From Thermodesulfobacteriota bacterium (lineage in GTDB: Bacteria > Desulfobacterota_D > UBA1144 > Nemesobacterales > UBA2774): a stretch of 64,000 nucleotides of DNA. Each line of letters starts with the position of its first letter. Position 1 is the stretch's first letter. Shown here piece by piece: positions 32,710-41,301 of the stretch. Position numbers and translations under genes: made by a program. The stretch spans positions 408,681 through 472,680 of the forward strand of contig DAOKYU010000001.1 of NCBI GenBank assembly GCA_035325995.1, read 5' to 3'. The notes under the pieces were generated by a model that worked only from the letters and a program-made list of their open reading frames with translations, did no database searches and was not told where the DNA came from.

Positions 32710-33990
32710 ATGGAAACGAAACCGAAAAGATACATTGCCGAGCTGATAAACGAGGCGAACGCCCTGGCCGTGGAGAAGATCCTGTCCGTCGAGCCTGTCG
32801 TCGTTGACGTGGCCACGGCGCTCGACGCGGTGCCCGGCATGACGCCGGACACCATACTCCACGCAGGGCCGCCGATAGAGTGGGGCGCGATGTGCGACGC
32901 CATGCAGAGGGCTGTGAGGGGTGCCGCCGTTTTCGAGGGGCTCGCGCCCGACATGAAGGCCGTGGACAAGCTCGTCAGGTCGAAGAAGATAAAGCTTTCC
33001 TCGAACCATACGCACGGCTCGGTCGGGCCGATGACGGGGATAATCTCGGCCTCGATGCCCGTCATCGTTACGAAGGATACGGCGAGCGGCAGGCTCGCGT
33101 ATTCGACCTTCAACGAGGGCGGCGGGAAGGTGCTCTGGTTCGGCGCGGTCGAGGAAGAGACGATCACTCGCCTCAGATTCATGAGGGACGAATTCGCGCC
33201 CGTGATGAAGAAGGTCGTCGCGAAGATGGGCGGCATCCCCGTGTGGAGCGTACTCGCACAGGGTATACAGATGGGGGACGAGTGCCACAACCGGCACGCA
33301 GCTTCCACCAATCTATTCCTTAAAAATATCACGGAGCCGCTGTTCTCTCTCGGGCTCCCCGTGGATCGGGCGATCCGCGCGTTCAAGTTCGTCGCTGGCA
33401 ACAGCCACTTTTTCCTGAATATAACGATGACGGCCGCCAAGCTGGCGATGGATGCGGCGAGGGACATAGAAAATTCCACTATAGTCACGGCGATGTCCCG
33501 GAACGGGACGGAGTTCGGAATAAGAATAAGCGGGCTGGGGGACGAATGGTTCATCGCCCCTTCGCCGTACCTCCTGGACGCGCTTTACAACCCCGGCTAT
33601 TCGGCCGAGGACGGAGCGCCGGACATAGGCGACAGCGCGATAATCGAGACTATGGGCCTTGGCGGGTTCGCCATTGCGGCCGCGCCGTCGATGGCGTCGT
33701 TCGCGGGCGGCGGCTTTCAGGAGTCGGTCGCCATCACGAAGGCGATGGGAGAGATTACGACGGTCAAAAATCCGAAGTTCGGAATCCCTTCGCTCGATTT
33801 CGAGGGGACGCCCACGGGTATAGACCTCAGAAAAGTGGTCGAGACGGGGATATTGCCCAGCATAAACAGCGCCGTCGTTCACAAGAGCTCGGGCGCGGGG
33901 CAGATAGGTGCGGGAATCGTTCACGCACCCTACGAATGCTTTGCCAAGGCGATAATGGCGTTCGGGGAGCGGTACAGGCTGGCCGCATAA
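32710..33990 (+). CDS. allG: AllG-like oxamate carbamoyltransferase subunit (DUF1116/YlbE)
   Basis: 426 aa. The N-terminus ANALAVEKILSVEPVVVDVATALDAVPGMTPDTILHAGPP is the hallmark of DUF1116 (E. coli YlbE, now AllG). Other motifs: WGAMCDAMQRAVRGAAVFEGLAP, SSNHTHGSVGPMTGIISASMP and VFGMEDEC-like GDECHNRHAA. AllF, AllG and AllH together are reported as oxamate carbamoyltransferase in allantoin breakdown; the complex transfers the carbamoyl group between oxamate/oxalurate and phosphate. Start 39 bp after the regulator gene and 27 bp before allF. Confidence 0.85.
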   Translation: METKPKRYIAELINEANALAVEKILSVEPVVVDVATALDAVPGMTPDTILHAGPPIEWGAMCDAMQRAVRGAAVFEGLAPDMKAVDKLVRSKKIKLSSNHTHGSVGPMTGIISASMPVIVTKDTASGRLAYSTFNEGGGKVLWFGAVEEETITRLRFMRDEFAPVMKKVVAKMGGIPVWSVLAQGIQMGDECHNRHAASTNLFLKNITEPLFSLGLPVDRAIRAFKFVAGNSHFFLNITMTAAKLAMDAARDIENSTIVTAMSRNGTEFGIRISGLGDEWFIAPSPYLLDALYNPGYSAEDGAPDIGDSAIIETMGLGGFAIAAAPSMASFAGGGFQESVAITKAMGEITTVKNPKFGIPSLDFEGTPTGIDLRKVVETGILPSINSAVVHKSSGAGQIGAGIVHAPYECFAKAIMAFGERYRLAA

Positions 33991-34017
33991 GATAGCGAAT
34001 AAAAGGATTTATACGGA

Positions 34018-35589
34018 ATGGCGATTTTACACGTTATTAAAAAGAATCATTACCAGGATTCGATGAAGCTGATGCAGATAAGCCAGAAGCTTTCGGGGGC
34101 CCCGGGCGTTAAGGACGCCGCCGCCATGATGGCGACCGAGGCCAATCTCGGGATGCTTAAGGACGCGGGTCTCCTGGACGGCATGCCCGAGGCGACGGCG
34201 AACGACCTTATAGTGGCCGTGAAGGCCGATTCGAAGGAGAAGGCCGAAGAGGCGGTAGGCATGCTGGATTCGCTCCTCGCGCCGCCCGACGCGGGGGCGG
34301 AGCTCGCGAAGAAGTACAAGAGCCTGGGCTCGGCGTACGGCGCGCTCCCGGGCGCTAACCTCGTCTCCGTGTCGCTCCCGGGCAAGTTCGCCAAGCTCGA
34401 GGTCGGGAAGGCGATAGACGCCGGGCTTCATACGTTCCTCTTCAGCGACAACCTGACCATAGACGAAGAGATAGAGTTAAAGGAGAGGGCGAGAGAGAGG
34501 GGACTTCTCGTAATGGGGCCGGGGTGCGGCACGGCCATACTGAACGGCGTCGGGCTCGGGTTTGCGAACGTGCTCGACAGGGGGCCGGTCGGCATGGTAG
34601 CCGCATCCGGTACAGGGCTCCAGGAGGTCTCCTGCCTCATTAACAATTCCGGCGTCGGCATATCGCACGCCATAGGCGTCGGGGGCCGCGACCTCTCCGA
34701 AGACGTGAGCGGGATAATGACCCTCGAGGCACTTAAGCTCCTCGAAAGGGATGGGGCGACGGAGTTTCTCGTTCTCGTTTCGAAGCCGCCCTCGAAGAAC
34801 GTCGCCGAAAAAATAATCGGTGCGATAGAGAGTTCGAATAAACCGGCGGTCATATGCTTCCTCGGAAGCGACGTCGGCCACGGAAACGGCAAGACTGTTT
34901 TCTCGTCTACTCTGGAAGACGCCGCTATTGCCGCTATAAAGCTCGCGGGCGGCGACCTCGAAAGCATCAGCGGCGGAGACGGCTGGAAGAAGGGCGCGGA
35001 CAGGCTGATGAAATCCCTCGCCCCGGGGCAGAAGTACCTGCGGGGATTATTCTCCGGCGGGACGCTCTGCTACGAGGCGCAGAAGGTGCTCGAACCGATA
35101 CTAGGCGGCGTTTATTCGAACGCCCCGCTGAATAAAAAATATAAGCTCGAGGATTCGGGGAAGAGCGTACGCCACACGTGCCTCGACCTCGGGGAAGAGG
35201 AGTTCACGGTCGGGCGTCCCCATCCGATGATAGACGCCCAGCTAAGGAACGAAAGGCTCGTCAGCGAGGCGTCGCGCGCAGAGGTCGGCGTCGTACTGCT
35301 CGACATAGTACTCGGCTACGTGGCGAGCCCCGACCCGGCAGGCGACATGCTGCCCGCCATAAAGGAAGCGAAGAAGGCCGCCGCGAAGAAGGGGCGGAAG
35401 CTCGCTTTCGTCGCCCACGTGTGCGGGACGGCCCGGGACCCACAGGGGCTCCGCGAGCAGGAAGAGAAGCTGGAATCGGAAGGCGTCCTCGTATTCCCGA
35501 CGAACGCCCTCGCGTCGAGGGCGGCGGGATACATCGCCTCCCGCGGCAAAGCGCCCGCAGTGAAAAGAAACAAGGGAGAGAATATATGA
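34018..35589 (+). CDS. allF: AllF-like oxamate carbamoyltransferase subunit (FdrA, succinyl-CoA-synthetase-like)
   Basis: 523 aa. N-terminal FdrA domain (~1-90: LHVIKKNHYQDSMKLMQISQKLSGAPGVKDAA). Residues ~160-260 carry a CoA_binding/ligase-type region (LLVMGPGCGTAILNGVGLGFAN, MVAASGTGLQEVSCLINNSGVGISHAIGVGGRDL), and the rest a succinyl-CoA-synthetase-like domain ending FVAHVCGTARDPQGLREQEEKL. The family was long named 'FdrA, multicopy suppressor of FtsH'. Its stop overlaps the carbamate kinase start (ATGA). A separate small protein at 42,921 repeats its N-terminal domain. Confidence 0.88.
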   Translation: MAILHVIKKNHYQDSMKLMQISQKLSGAPGVKDAAAMMATEANLGMLKDAGLLDGMPEATANDLIVAVKADSKEKAEEAVGMLDSLLAPPDAGAELAKKYKSLGSAYGALPGANLVSVSLPGKFAKLEVGKAIDAGLHTFLFSDNLTIDEEIELKERARERGLLVMGPGCGTAILNGVGLGFANVLDRGPVGMVAASGTGLQEVSCLINNSGVGISHAIGVGGRDLSEDVSGIMTLEALKLLERDGATEFLVLVSKPPSKNVAEKIIGAIESSNKPAVICFLGSDVGHGNGKTVFSSTLEDAAIAAIKLAGGDLESISGGDGWKKGADRLMKSLAPGQKYLRGLFSGGTLCYEAQKVLEPILGGVYSNAPLNKKYKLEDSGKSVRHTCLDLGEEEFTVGRPHPMIDAQLRNERLVSEASRAEVGVVLLDIVLGYVASPDPAGDMLPAIKEAKKAAAKKGRKLAFVAHVCGTARDPQGLREQEEKLESEGVLVFPTNALASRAAGYIASRGKAPAVKRNKGENI

Positions 35590-36524
35590 AAGCGGCTGTA
35601 GTTGCGTTCGGAGGCAATGCTCTCATGAGTCACACCGGAAAGAGCACTTACGCCGAGCAGATACTCAAAACCGACGAGATGTGCAGAAGGATAATCGGCC
35701 TCTTCGACATGGGGTACAAGATAATCATAACGCACGGGAACGGCCCCCAGGTGGGGAACTTCCTGATGCAGCAGGAATCTCTTTCAAGCGAGATTCCCCC
35801 CATGCCGCTTGACGTGTGTAACGCCATGACGCAGGGGCAGATAGGATACATGATAGCGCAGCGGCTCAGGAACATATTCGTCCAGAAGAAGATGGACAGG
35901 TCCGTCGCGGCCTTCATTACGCAGGTGGTCGTCTCGGAAGACGACCCGGCATTCAAGAACCCGACCAAGTTCATCGGGCCGTTCTTTACCGAGGAGGAGA
36001 TGAAGGAGCTCCAGGAAAAGGAAGGCTGGGTGATGAGGGAGGATTCCGGGAGAGGGTACAGGAGAGTCGTCCCATCGCCGAGGCCGATAGACATAGTGGA
36101 GAAAAACGAAATATCGAAAATGGCGAACGACAATTACGTCGTCATAGCGTGCGGGGGCGGTGGCATCCCCGTCGTCAGGGACGCACGAGGCGGGCTTAAG
36201 GGCGTGGCCGCCGTCATAGACAAGGACTTTGCCGCCCAGAGGCTCGCGAGCCTCGTGAATGCCGAGATACTGATGCTCGTAACGCCCGTAGACAAGGTGG
36301 CGATAAACTTCGGCAAGCCGGATCAGAAGATGATCTCTCGCATGACGCTGGCCGAGGCCGAGCGCTATTTCGCCGAGGGGCATTTCCCGCCGGGAAGCAT
36401 GGGGCCGAAGATAGAGGCCTCTATAAATTTCCTCAGAGCCGGCGGAAAGAAAACGATCATAACCTCGCTCGAAAATATAGAGCGGGCGATAAACGGAGAG
36501 GAGGGGACGGAGATAGTCCACTGA
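35586..36524 (+). CDS. Carbamate kinase (AllK-type)
   Basis: 312 aa, ATG overlapping the allF stop. Amino-acid-kinase fold: VVAFGGNALM (N-terminal glycine motif), ITHGNGPQVGNFLMQQE, IACGGGGIPVVRD and the C-terminal PGSMGPKIEASINFLRAGGKK are diagnostic of carbamate kinase. It converts carbamoyl phosphate + ADP to ATP + ammonia + CO2. Gene fusion to the oxamate carbamoyltransferase set gives the last, ATP-yielding step: fermentative nitrogen catabolism as in allantoin degradation. Residue numbers suit the usual ~310 aa. Confidence 0.95.
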   Translation: MKAAVVAFGGNALMSHTGKSTYAEQILKTDEMCRRIIGLFDMGYKIIITHGNGPQVGNFLMQQESLSSEIPPMPLDVCNAMTQGQIGYMIAQRLRNIFVQKKMDRSVAAFITQVVVSEDDPAFKNPTKFIGPFFTEEEMKELQEKEGWVMREDSGRGYRRVVPSPRPIDIVEKNEISKMANDNYVVIACGGGGIPVVRDARGGLKGVAAVIDKDFAAQRLASLVNAEILMLVTPVDKVAINFGKPDQKMISRMTLAEAERYFAEGHFPPGSMGPKIEASINFLRAGGKKTIITSLENIERAINGEEGTEIVH

Positions 36525-36779
36525 GCCCCGTCTGAACGAAATGGACAGGAGTCTATTACATTGAATTCAAAGGCCGATTGTAATATCATGGGGAATGTGA
36601 GGGGTTTTCCGGACCGGGCTATCTTTAACCTGTCCGGGGCCCGGCTTTCGGCTGTCGGCAACAACCATAACAGGCTTTACCGAAACGAGGATTTAGCTTT
36701 AGTTTCCGTCGAAAATAAAGAGTATCCGGCGAATCCGCCGGGTATGGGAAACCAAATAAACTTCAGGAGGTAATTCGTC

Positions 36780-37271
36780 ATGGCTGTAGACAGAGTTAAA
36801 GCGGACAGGCCCGAGAAGGGCAAGGCATTAGTCAATTACGAGGAGAAGCTTTACCCCGATCATAAGGCCAGAGAGGGAGAGAAGGCCCTTTTCCTCATCC
36901 ACTCGGTACCCTACGAAGGCTCCGTCGCGGGCATCAACATGCTGACCGCGATAAGGACCAAGAAGAAGGGTTACGACACGACCGTACTTTTCTACGGACC
37001 CGCTTCCGGCATACCCGTATACAGGGGATGGCCGAACGTGGGCGACGACGGTTACGGCGCCGGGATTCAGCTCTACCCGAATCTCGTGAACAGGATGATG
37101 AGCGAGGGCATCAAGGTGCTCGCCTGCAGGTTCTCGGCCGCGGCGCTCCTCGGTCAGAATGAATCGAGCTTCCTCGAAGGGGTCGTGCCGATTCATCCGA
37201 CCGACATCCTCGACATCGTGATCGAGCACCACAGGGCGGGAGCGATGATCTTTAACACTTGGACTGTCTAA
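36780..37271 (+). CDS. MSMEG_0572/Sll0783-family nitrogen-starvation protein (Nit1C component)
   Basis: 163 aa. Begins RVKADRPEKGKALVNYEEKLYPDHKA, then ALFLIHSVPYEGSVAGINMLTAIRTKKKGYDTTVLFYGPA, and ends GAMIFNTWTV. The layout (short charged start, DsrE/F-like alternating beta/alpha, final WT-V/L) is that of the Sll0783 family, known from Synechocystis nitrogen starvation and polyhydroxybutyrate work. AGGAGG lies 8-13 bp before the ATG. A 255-bp gap before it (36525-36779) shows no gene. Biochemical activity is not established. Confidence 0.82.
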   Translation: MAVDRVKADRPEKGKALVNYEEKLYPDHKAREGEKALFLIHSVPYEGSVAGINMLTAIRTKKKGYDTTVLFYGPASGIPVYRGWPNVGDDGYGAGIQLYPNLVNRMMSEGIKVLACRFSAAALLGQNESSFLEGVVPIHPTDILDIVIEHHRAGAMIFNTWTV

Positions 37272-37392
37272 TAGTCCTAGTATCCTTAGTTATAAGGGTA
37301 TAGGAGAGGCAGTCGGTAGTGGGACCGCTTCGTAGTTTATCCGGCGGATAAGCTGCGGATCGTCGTATAAACCAAGTACCAAGGGGGCTGAA

Positions 37393-38520
37393 ATGGATTC
37401 AAGGACCCTAAAAGTGGAGCTGCAGAGTTTAGGTCTCAGGATTCCCGACACGAAGGATGTCAGGAGCGGAGGGGCCGGGCCGACGGGAGGGATTCACCTT
37501 AAAATACTCCCCGACGGGGAGGCCAACGTTCCCGTAGTCGGCGACTTTGTGGCATCGTCCCCCTATCATCTCGATCAGATAAACAACGAGTACTGGATAT
37601 TCAAGGACGGCGTCGCGCTCGTCCAGGTGGAGCTCATGGGCAGCGCGAAGTTTCACGGGCACGAGACGTCGGTGGGGATACCAATGCAGCGTATCGGGCT
37701 CCTTCACTGTCCGACCACTTTCGCGACGACCCTGCTCCAGACCTGCGATTTCTGGAACGACGACAGGAGGTGTCAGTTCTGCGGTATAGAGCTTACCCTT
37801 AAGGACAGGAGCACGGTCGGATTCAAGAACGCGAAAAGCCTGGTCGAGACCATAAAGCTGGCGAAGGAGCTCGACGGGATAAAGAACGTCGTTTTCACTT
37901 CAGGGGTGGCGCCCGACGAGGAGAAGGCGCTCCGTAAGTACGCGGAGATATGCTCCGAGGTGAAGAAGGCGACCGGAGTCCCGATACAGCTCCAGATAAT
38001 CCCGCCCGAGGATCTATCGTGGCTCGGCCGCCTCAAGGACGCCGGGGTGGATTCTCTCGGCGTTCACATCGAGACTTTCGACCCCGAGGTCTTCAAGAGA
38101 GTGACCCCGGGGAAGGCAAGGATAGGGCTCGATAAATATGCAGAGACGTGGAAGGAAGGCGTCCGGGTATTCGGCAGGTGGCAGGTGAGCACGTACGTGC
38201 TCGTCGGCCTCGGCGAGAGGCTGAGGACTATACTCGACGGCACGGAGCTGTGCGCCGAAATAGGCGTCTATCCGTTCATCGTGCCTTTCAGGCCGGTGGC
38301 GGGCACGCCGATGGAGGACGTGAAGCCTCCGAAGCCGGAGATAATGTCCTACGTTTACACCGAGGCGGCGAAGATACTCGCCAAATACGGCAGCGCGTCC
38401 AAGAGCAGTATCGCGGGATGCGTGAGCTGCGGCGAGTGCTCGGTCCTGCCCGATTTCGAAAGGGCCCTTGCCCGGAACGTCAAGTTCAAGAAGTTGGTAA
38501 AACCAGTCAGGCTTAGCTGA
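37393..38520 (+). CDS. MSMEG_0568/Sll0785-family radical SAM enzyme (Nit1C component)
   Basis: 375 aa. Three cysteines at 118, 127 and 130 (TCDFWNDDRRCQFCGI, C-x8-C-x2-C) replace the usual C-x3-C-x2-C of radical SAM enzymes; this spacing goes with this family. A TIM-barrel pattern follows (GIKNVVFTSG, IQLQIIPPEDLSWLGRLKDAGVDSLGVHIET). The C-terminus has three more cysteines at ~343, 346 and 349 (CVSCGEC), possibly an auxiliary cluster. In Nit1C clusters it neighbours the nitrilase; its reaction is unknown. GGGGGCTGAA precedes the ATG. The 121-bp gap before it has no gene. Confidence 0.85.
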   Translation: MDSRTLKVELQSLGLRIPDTKDVRSGGAGPTGGIHLKILPDGEANVPVVGDFVASSPYHLDQINNEYWIFKDGVALVQVELMGSAKFHGHETSVGIPMQRIGLLHCPTTFATTLLQTCDFWNDDRRCQFCGIELTLKDRSTVGFKNAKSLVETIKLAKELDGIKNVVFTSGVAPDEEKALRKYAEICSEVKKATGVPIQLQIIPPEDLSWLGRLKDAGVDSLGVHIETFDPEVFKRVTPGKARIGLDKYAETWKEGVRVFGRWQVSTYVLVGLGERLRTILDGTELCAEIGVYPFIVPFRPVAGTPMEDVKPPKPEIMSYVYTEAAKILAKYGSASKSSIAGCVSCGECSVLPDFERALARNVKFKKLVKPVRLS

Positions 38521-38605
38521 ACCCAGTCGGCCGGCTCCTCGTTTCGGGGGGCCGGCGGGAGCCGGGGCGGTGGGCCGGGCATATAAAATTTAAAAGGTAG
38601 ATTAC

Positions 38606-39955
38606 ATGGCTCAAGATAAACTGCGAATAGTGATAATAGGCGGGGGCGCCGGCGGGATTTCGTCCGCTTCGACTTCGAAATCCCTGGCGCCGGACGCTTC
38701 CGTGACACTCTTTTCGGAATTCGAGGACGTCGCCTACAGCCCGTGCGGCATACCGTTCGTACACGGGCGGGAGATTCCGAGCTTCGAGAATCTCTTCCTC
38801 CAGACGTCGGAGCATTACGCGAAGATAGGCATCGATCTAAAGCTCAGGACTACCGTTACCGGCATAGACATCAAGAACCGCACCATAAGCGCGGGGACGG
38901 AGTCTTACGGATGGGACCGGCTCATAATCGCGACCGGCTTCGAGTACGACATCCAGGATATACCCGGCATCGACCTCGAAGGCGTTCATTATGTTAAGAA
39001 CATAAGGCGCGCGATGGAGTACGACAAGTTCCTCGACACGATAAAGAAGGTGGTCGTCGTGTGCGCGACGCCGCTCGGGATAGAGATGACGGGGAACCTC
39101 GCGCACAGGGGGCTCGAAACGCACCTCGTCGAAGAAGGGGCGTGGATAATGTCGGAGGTCGCCGACCCCGACATCATGGAGCCCGTCAAGGAATCGCTCG
39201 AAGAGATGGGGGCGAAGCTCCACTTCGGGACCAAGGTCCTCGAATTCAGGGGCGAGGGCGGGAAGGTTAAATCCGTCGTCACGACCACGGGCGAGATAGA
39301 GTGCGACTCGGTCGTCGTCGCCTTCCCGAAAAAGCCGAACAACCGTCTCGCGCGCGCCGCCGGGCTCGAAATCGGCTCGACCGGCGGGATACTCGTAGAC
39401 GACCACATGCGGACGTCGGCCAAGGACGTGTACGCGGCCGGGGACTGCGCCGAGGTCGTGCACGGCGTGACCGACATCCCCATACAGGGGCTCTCGGGCA
39501 GCCACGCGTATTCGCAGGGCCGCATCGCCGCCGCGAACGCAGTGGGGGAGGACCGCGCCTACGACCCGGTTTTCATACCCTGGGGCATGGTCGGCGGACA
39601 GGTGCAGGTGGGCGGCGTATCGATGGGCGAGACTCTCCACAAGGCGCTCGGCATACCGCACATAGTCGCCTTCGCGACGGGCATATCGCGGGCGAGGTAC
39701 TACCCCGGGGTAGGCAGGCTGAGGGTGAAGCTCATAGCCGACCCGGATACGCACCGCGTGCTCGGGGCGCAGATGTCGGGCGGCGAGGGCATAAAGGAGC
39801 GCGCCGACTTCCTCGCGTTCGTCATAAAGCGCGGGGTCAAGCTCGAAGAGCTCGCGTGGATGGAGAACGTCTACTCGCCGCCGATAGGGGCTCTCATGGA
39901 ACCTATAGCGCTCGCGGCCCAGGCAGGGCTCGCAAACCTTAAGCAGAAGGGCTGA
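38606..39955 (+). CDS. CoA-disulfide-reductase-like FAD/NAD(P)H oxidoreductase
   Basis: 449 aa. FAD site IIGGGAGGISSAS, redox Cys47 in AYSPCGIPFVHG (the single active-site cysteine of CoA-disulfide reductase/NADH oxidase/persulfide reductases), a NAD(P)-binding region around 145-175 that is unusually poor in glycines (KVVVVCATPLGIEMTGNLA), and a C-terminal dimerisation domain (VYAAGDCAEV at ~280). Replacement of GxGxxG by 'ATPLGIE' is a visible oddity. Expected to reduce CoA, glutathione or protein disulfides or persulfides. It sits in the middle of the cluster, upstream of an 81-aa gene and AllH. Confidence 0.82.
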   Translation: MAQDKLRIVIIGGGAGGISSASTSKSLAPDASVTLFSEFEDVAYSPCGIPFVHGREIPSFENLFLQTSEHYAKIGIDLKLRTTVTGIDIKNRTISAGTESYGWDRLIIATGFEYDIQDIPGIDLEGVHYVKNIRRAMEYDKFLDTIKKVVVVCATPLGIEMTGNLAHRGLETHLVEEGAWIMSEVADPDIMEPVKESLEEMGAKLHFGTKVLEFRGEGGKVKSVVTTTGEIECDSVVVAFPKKPNNRLARAAGLEIGSTGGILVDDHMRTSAKDVYAAGDCAEVVHGVTDIPIQGLSGSHAYSQGRIAAANAVGEDRAYDPVFIPWGMVGGQVQVGGVSMGETLHKALGIPHIVAFATGISRARYYPGVGRLRVKLIADPDTHRVLGAQMSGGEGIKERADFLAFVIKRGVKLEELAWMENVYSPPIGALMEPIALAAQAGLANLKQKG

Positions 39956-39989
39956 AGGGATTTCACTGAACGTTTCGGGAGGTTAGGTC

Positions 39990-40235
39990 ATGGCTTTTGG
40001 AAGCTGGCTGAGAGAGAACGCTGAAAAATATCTTATGGAAGCCGCGGACGACCGGATGATTTCGCGGTACCCGGAAGCGTGCGCGAAACCTTACCGCGAA
40101 GGGGGGCCCGGTCCCTTTTTCTGGAGGAATATTTTCGTCCCGGTTTACCTCGCCGTTCCGTGGAGCATCCGGAGGAAGATTATTCTCCTTGCATCGTACC
40201 CGGGGAGGCGGCCCCATTGGAAGAAATATAATTGA
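39990..40235 (+). CDS. Small conserved-looking hypothetical protein (81 aa)
   Basis: 81 aa with GGGAGG 9-14 bp before the ATG. Begins MAFGSWLRENAEKYLMEAAD and has an aromatic core (GPGPFFWRNIFVPVYLAVPW) that may lie in or on the membrane, then IRRKIILLASYPGRRPHWKKYN. No known family recognised. Codon use and the ribosome site support a real gene between the CoA-disulfide-reductase-like protein and AllH, on the same strand. Confidence 0.5.
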   Translation: MAFGSWLRENAEKYLMEAADDRMISRYPEACAKPYREGGPGPFFWRNIFVPVYLAVPWSIRRKIILLASYPGRRPHWKKYN

Positions 40236-40320
40236 TTTACCGGACAGGTGCCTGGAAACGGCTTAGCCGCGGGCCGACACTCGTGTGCGCGCTGCCTGAC
40301 GGAACCCTTCCGCACAAGCT

Positions 40321-41301
40321 ATGAGCGAAACAAGATTTAAAGCAGAGACAGTGGGATACAGAGCGGGGGAAATACTGGAACGGGGTGAAAGAGCGGTGGT
40401 CGAGGGGGTCTTCGAGCACGCGGTTTATTTGAAGGGCGAAGGAGATACACTCGTGAAGCTTGTTACCGAAAAGGATTACATCGGCCCCGCCTCTATAGCT
40501 GTTTTCAGCGACGCGCATACGGATTTCAAATCTGCCGGTATAGGAGAGGGAGATGTGATAACCGCCTCGGGGGAAGCGCTTCGCACCGCCGCGGACGGCT
40601 TCACGGTAGACCTGTCCGAAGCCAGGATATGGAACGCGCCGCCGGCGCCCGAGGGGCGGCTCGGCCTCGAGGAGATGAACCTCAACATGAGGGTGCTCCG
40701 CGACGTTATATATACACATCCCTCGCGCGAGGGGCTCGTGCCTCTTCTGGAAAGCGTCGAGCTCAGGGGGCCTATGGAGGTGTTCCTAAAGGAGCAGAAG
40801 CCGTCCGTATCCGAAAGGGCGCGGCCATATATAGAAAGGCTCATGTGGTGCCTCTTTTCCGGCGACTTGAACGGCGCGGCGGAAAACGCGGGGCTGATAC
40901 TCGGGCTCGGCCCGGGGCTTACGCCTTCGTGCGACGATTTTCTCGCGGGGCTCGTCTTCGGACTCAAACGGGGCATAGGTCTCCTGCTGAACGAGAAGGA
41001 CCGCGCTCTCCCCGGGTTCGTAGATAAGTTCTCCGAAGAAATAATAAAAAGGGCCAAGGATAAAACCACCATATACAGCGTAAGCTACCTGGCCGAGGCC
41101 GCACGCGGCGAAGCCCCGGCCCCGGCGTGGGAGCTCGTTTACGCGATAGTCTCGAAGAACCCGGACGAGGTCGCGGCCGTGTCCAGGACGCTCGTGAAAA
41201 TGGGCGAGACGTCGGGCTCGGATACCGCCGTCGGCATATATTACGGCATGAGGTTCCTGATTTCGCGCATCGAGCTGGAGGAGCTCAATGAAACGGTTTA
41301 G
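40321..41301 (+). CDS. allH: AllH-like oxamate carbamoyltransferase subunit (DUF2877/YlbF)
   Basis: 326 aa. The motif LGLGPGLTPSCDDFLAGLVFGLKRGIG near residue 200-230 and ETSGSDTAVGIYYGMRF at the end are the signatures of DUF2877 (E. coli YlbF, now AllH). It completes the set of three oxamate carbamoyltransferase subunits with the AllF and AllG homologues 5 kb upstream; interruption by Nit1C genes, the flavoprotein and an 81-aa gene is unusual, since in E. coli the genes are contiguous. The stop overlaps the glycosyltransferase start by 14 bp. Confidence 0.85.
   Translation: MSETRFKAETVGYRAGEILERGERAVVEGVFEHAVYLKGEGDTLVKLVTEKDYIGPASIAVFSDAHTDFKSAGIGEGDVITASGEALRTAADGFTVDLSEARIWNAPPAPEGRLGLEEMNLNMRVLRDVIYTHPSREGLVPLLESVELRGPMEVFLKEQKPSVSERARPYIERLMWCLFSGDLNGAAENAGLILGLGPGLTPSCDDFLAGLVFGLKRGIGLLLNEKDRALPGFVDKFSEEIIKRAKDKTTIYSVSYLAEAARGEAPAPAWELVYAIVSKNPDEVAAVSRTLVKMGETSGSDTAVGIYYGMRFLISRIELEELNETV

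Noticed and set aside
36561..36773. 70-codon open frame in the gap before the MSMEG_0572 gene
   Set aside because: No ribosome site, no family pattern, and unlike codon use around it; I treat the 255-bp gap as non-coding.
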